Part shown: piece after piece, positions 61,738 to 64,000 of the stretch
Layout of the letters: each line of letters opens with the position of its first letter
How positions within the stretch are numbered: the stretch's first letter is position 1
DNA from: Pigmentiphaga sp. NML030171
Lineage (GTDB): Bacteria; Pseudomonadota; Gammaproteobacteria; Burkholderiales; Burkholderiaceae_B
Direction: 5' to 3'
DNA: 64,000 bases
Assembly (NCBI RefSeq): GCF_002188635.1
Contig: NZ_NINX01000026.1
Span: forward strand, 30,408 to 94,407
Notes under the pieces: generated by a model
Database searches by the model: none
Told to the model about the DNA's origin: nothing
What the model saw: the letters and a program-made list of their open reading frames with translations, nothing else
Made by a program: the position numbers and the translations under genes

Positions 61738-62700
61738 TCATCCACCGCGTCGCAACTCCCTGACACCCCGGCCCAGCTTACGGCGCAACAGGGCCCGCAG
61801 GGTCACCCCATCCGAGTACCCGACCTGTGCGGCGACTTGGTCGACGCTCGCGTTTCCGGTGCGCAAGAGATGGACGGCATGCTCCACGCGCAGGTCCTGG
61901 AAATACGACAGCGGTGTCTTGCCCAAAACGCTTTGCAGCCGCCGCGCCAAGGTGCGCTCGCTTGTGCCCGCGGCGCTGGCCGCCTCGGCCAGCGAGAACC
62001 CCTGCGCGAGCCGACGTCTGGCCCAGCACTCGAAGCGCTCCACCATCGGGTCGGCATGCGCAAGGTGGTCGGGAATCACGAACTCGGCTTGCGAACTGCG
62101 TGTCTCGACCAGCAGATAGCGTGCCACCAGGGCCGCCAGCGCCGGACTGCGCCCTCGGATGATGCGCAAGGCCAAGTCGACGTGGGCCAAAGCGGCACCC
62201 GCGGTGGTGAAGCGTGTCGAGTTCACGATCATGCGTGACTCGTCCAGCGTGACGTTCGGATAGCGCTGCCGAAACATCGGCCCCAGCCACCATGACGTCG
62301 TGGCACTATGTCCATCAAGCAGGCCACTCTCTGCAAGCAAGAAACTACCGGTGCAAGCGGCACCAAGGTGCGCGCCAGCGGTGGACCACTGCTGTAGCAT
62401 GGCGACCGCATCGGGCACGTCGGGGCGTGTGAGCCGAGCCGAGAGCGTGTCAGGCATCTTGTCGCCAAACGCTGGCACGAGCACAACGTCTGGTTCGGGC
62501 ACACCATGCGCAGTGACCACGGGGACAGTCAAGCCTTGCGCAGTTCGGATGCGACGCCGCACGCCCACCAGCGTGAGCTCTATGTGCGCGGGAGCCTGTG
62601 GCAGCGAGCCCGACATCGCATTGGCCAAGCCCACTGTGTCAGTGAGCGCCGCAAGCCCCAGATCAAACACGCCATCACAAACAAGGATGTGGAGTTTCAT
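61738..62700 (-). CDS. GlxA-family transcriptional regulator (DJ-1/PfpI plus AraC HTH)
   Basis: A 320-aa regulator: N-terminal class I glutamine-amidotransferase-like domain (MKLHILVCDGVFDLGLAALT; nucleophile-elbow region AHLGAACTGSFLLAESGLLD with Cys) and C-terminal AraC double HTH (SLAEAASAAGTSERTLARRL and ASVDQVAAQVGYSDGVTLRA). ATG 62700 gives MKLHILVCDG. It is divergent from a small monooxygenase-fold gene at 62815, its likely target. The last residues RRGG directly abut the orphan fragment, so the original C-terminus may have been trimmed slightly. Confidence 0.88.
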   Translation of the reverse strand: MKLHILVCDGVFDLGLAALTDTVGLANAMSGSLPQAPAHIELTLVGVRRRIRTAQGLTVPVVTAHGVPEPDVVLVPAFGDKMPDTLSARLTRPDVPDAVAMLQQWSTAGAHLGAACTGSFLLAESGLLDGHSATTSWWLGPMFRQRYPNVTLDESRMIVNSTRFTTAGAALAHVDLALRIIRGRSPALAALVARYLLVETRSSQAEFVIPDHLAHADPMVERFECWARRRLAQGFSLAEAASAAGTSERTLARRLQSVLGKTPLSYFQDLRVEHAVHLLRTGNASVDQVAAQVGYSDGVTLRALLRRKLGRGVRELRRGG

Positions 62701-62814
62701 GGCAACAATGATATCAAAGTTGTCATTATTGCCTATAGAGATGGCTGTCATGAAGATTTAGACTGCAGGCTCGTCGATCCCTTCACCTAACCCATTTACC
62801 CAAAGGATTACAGT

Positions 62815-63117
62815 ATGACCAAGCTCGCCCTGTTTGTTCGCCTCGAAGCCAAACCCGGCCAGGAGGCTGCGCTTGCCGACTTCCTGGCCAGCGCACTGCC
62901 GCTCGCCAACGCCGAGTCCGGCACCACTGCCTGGTTCGCATTGAAGTTTGGCCCTTCGACGTTCGGTGTGTTCGATGCCTTTGCCGATGAGGCAGGTCGC
63001 CAAGCACATCTGAACGGCCAGATCGCCGCGGCCTTGATGGCCAACGCCGCGACCTTGCTCAGTTCTCCGCCCAATATCGAGAAGGTCGAACTGCTTGCAG
63101 CCAAACTGCCTGCATGA
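62815..63117 (+). CDS. Antibiotic biosynthesis monooxygenase (ABM)-fold protein
   Basis: A 100-aa dimeric alpha+beta-barrel protein of the ABM/YgiN group: LALFVRLEAKPGQEAALADF at the start and FGVFDAFADEAGRQAHLNGQ with the conserved AHL motif. Members are quinol monooxygenases or small-molecule-modifying enzymes without cofactor. It is divergent from the GlxA-type regulator across 114 bp, with short AATGAT...ATTATT symmetry about 62703-62730. A detoxification role is likely but not proven. Confidence 0.82.
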   Translation: MTKLALFVRLEAKPGQEAALADFLASALPLANAESGTTAWFALKFGPSTFGVFDAFADEAGRQAHLNGQIAAALMANAATLLSSPPNIEKVELLAAKLPA

Positions 63118-63182
63118 CAACTCGGCCTTGACCCAATCAGGTCACGCTGCAGGATGGGGGTCACACTGACCTGCTCCCCAAT

Positions 63183-63671
63183 TTAGTACGAAATCAAATT
63201 AGAGTCTGCGGTTAAAAAACTGTCTGCAAACTGCTTGGGCGTCAGATACCCGAGCGAACTGTGCGGCCGGTCGTTATTGTATTCCTGGCACCAATCCGCA
63301 ATCGTTTCCCTTGCGTGACGCATCGAGACGAACCAGTGCTCGTTCAGGCATTCGTCACGGAATTTGCCGTTGAAGCTCTCGATATAGGCATTTTGCTGCG
63401 GCTTGCCTGGTTCGATGAAGTGCAGCTTCAGCCCTGTCCTGTAGGCCCATTCGTCCAGCGTTTTCCCTGCAAATTCAGGACCGTTATCAATCGTACTCCA
63501 GGCTGCCAGCTCACATAGCCGGTCCCGTAGGGCCTGGTCATCCGGGCGGCGCGATTCATAGCGGTACAAGGACCGGGAGATGCCGAATAGCCCACAGGCG
63601 CGGGTGACGCCTAAGCCATGCACTTGCATGACGTGCATCACTGCTGCTCGCTTCGCCTGCGGGCTCACCAC
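63183..63671 (-). pseudogene. IS3-family transposase OrfB, internally deleted
   Basis: A 162-aa in-frame remnant. The N-terminal HTH_21 part ([37 protein letters not shown]) is intact. The integrase-core end is also present ([55 protein letters not shown]). The stretch in between, including the first Asp of the DDE triad, is missing; only the second Asp (DNGPEF) and the Glu (YIESFNG) remain. Full-length OrfB has about 280 residues. It overlaps the OrfA remnant by 7 bases. Confidence 0.88.
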
Positions 63672-63815
63672 TTTCGGCCGAGGACATCCTTGAGCGCCGC
63701 ATTGTCCAGCATGCTCTCGGCTAGCAATCGCTTGAGCCGCGCATTCTCCGCTTCCAGGGCCTTGAGCCGCTGCGCATCCGACACGGTCATGCCGCCGAAC
63801 TTCGCCTTCCAGTCG
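63665..63815 (-). pseudogene. IS3-family transposase OrfA, 5'-truncated
   Basis: The C-terminal half of OrfA is clear: [20 protein letters not shown] followed by the leucine-zipper part [20 protein letters not shown] and the end KDVLGRKW. The N-terminal HTH (MKKRF-type start) is replaced by unrelated sequence beyond about 63812, although the frame stays open further right (to 63895). Confidence 0.8.
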
Positions 63816-63821
63816 CCCAAT

Positions 63822-63944
63822 GACCTCGAAGTGCGACTGCGCACCAACGGCATCGAGCGGCTGGTGCTTGAACGTAACTGCTCCATGAACCCCATCCTAT
63901 TTTCCAGTGCAAATGAAGAGCACAGTTCAATCCGTCATGATTGA
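63822..63944 (+). pseudogene. Short gene fragment, possibly from a recombinase
   Basis: Beginning at the IS3 junction, the + frame reads [20 protein letters not shown] and stays open to a stop at 63944. The pattern ([14 protein letters not shown]) is reminiscent of the C-terminal end of serine recombinases or another DNA enzyme, but the segment is too short to be sure. It does not match IS3 sequences. It may simply be the end of a gene hit by the IS3 element. Confidence 0.25.
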
Positions 63945-63958
63945 AGACGGAGTCAAGG

Positions 63959-64000
63959 ATGTCGGAAGCGCAGGCGCAGTGGGCCAGGCACTTGGAAGCG
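63959..64000 (+). CDS. Start of an IS66-like TnpA/accessory protein, cut by window edge
   Basis: ATG at 63959 follows GGAGTCAAGG and opens a frame reading MSEAQAQWARHLEA up to the window end. The WxRHLEA pattern near residue 8 is typical of the N-terminus of IS66 accessory protein TnpA. With only 14 codons this is tentative; the sequence to the right would settle it. Confidence 0.35.
   Translation, partial: MSEAQAQWARHLEA

Larger units (their letters stand above)
63167..63815 (-). mobile_element. IS3-family insertion sequence remnant
   Basis: The right terminal repeat TGACCTGCTCCCC (63167-63179) and parts of OrfA and OrfB on the minus strand identify an IS3-family element. The element is broken in two places: OrfA lacks its N-terminal half (junction near 63812), and OrfB has lost about 120-140 codons between CELAA and STIDNGPEF (near 63508). 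No opposite terminal repeat is found. It cannot transpose on its own. Confidence 0.85.

Overview
The window looks like a chromosome segment of a high-GC betaproteobacterium of the family Alcaligenaceae (Bordetella or Achromobacter type). Supporting signs are GC-rich third codon positions, four Bug-family solute-binding proteins (the hallmark expanded family of Bordetella), the recG-oxyR-dps order, a GC-rich tRNA-Ala(CGC) and many metabolic genes with their own LysR or GntR regulator. The genus is an inference from gene content, not from a marker gene.

Layout: 1-5.5 kb holds an incomplete opgD, an MFS exporter, a Dps-like protein and a deletion scar where a 5'-truncated phospholipase D gene meets the 3' end of a putative TauD/TfdA dioxygenase gene. 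4.5-6.7 kb has a Bug protein and an FMN 2-hydroxyacid oxidase. tRNA-Ala(CGC) with its terminator follows, then an AT-rich stretch with operator-like repeats and a hipBA-type toxin-antitoxin operon (7.0-8.6 kb).

8.7-20.1 kb is a compact catabolic island. Seven genes read leftward (Bug protein, two-domain extradiol-type dioxygenase, FAH-family hydrolase, FAD monooxygenase, D-2-hydroxyacid dehydrogenase, class II aldolase, metallo-beta-lactamase-fold hydrolase). Three read rightward (porin, fumarylacetoacetase, ACMSD-like amidohydrolase), followed by a LysR regulator. Almost every intergenic junction is an overlap or a few bases, so these genes should act together: uptake (porin, Bug), ring hydroxylation, ring cleavage, C-C hydrolysis and decarboxylation of an unknown aromatic acid. 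I do not recognise this gene combination as a named pathway. It is the best candidate for an undescribed system here.

20.2-41.6 kb is mostly core: Zn-alcohol dehydrogenase with an FNR-like box, ferredoxin-NADP reductase, APC permease, RidA, RecG, OxyR, Dps, an aryl-CoA ligase, a large lipoprotein, UbiA, YggS, ProC, an MFS protein, Edd, a purine permease, a BON protein and RlmJ. 41.7-46.8 kb contains two small catabolic loci, each with a Bug protein and a GntR/FCD regulator and each with a striking short repeat array in the promoter. 47.4-49.9 kb is ahpF/ahpC with an OxyR-like site. 50-59.5 kb has GST, stress and repair genes, pirin, a secreted alpha/beta hydrolase, a Rap1a/Tai-like protein, a GNAT enzyme and a Tat-exported phospholipase C.

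59.5-64 kb is a patchwork of mobile debris: a Fic protein plus an excisionase-like HTH gene between two imperfect direct repeats that resemble a tmRNA T-arm, an orphan 3' gene fragment, a GlxA-type regulator with a divergent monooxygenase-fold gene, a doubly deleted IS3-family element and possibly the start of an IS66-like element at the right edge. No rRNA genes or CRISPR arrays were seen.
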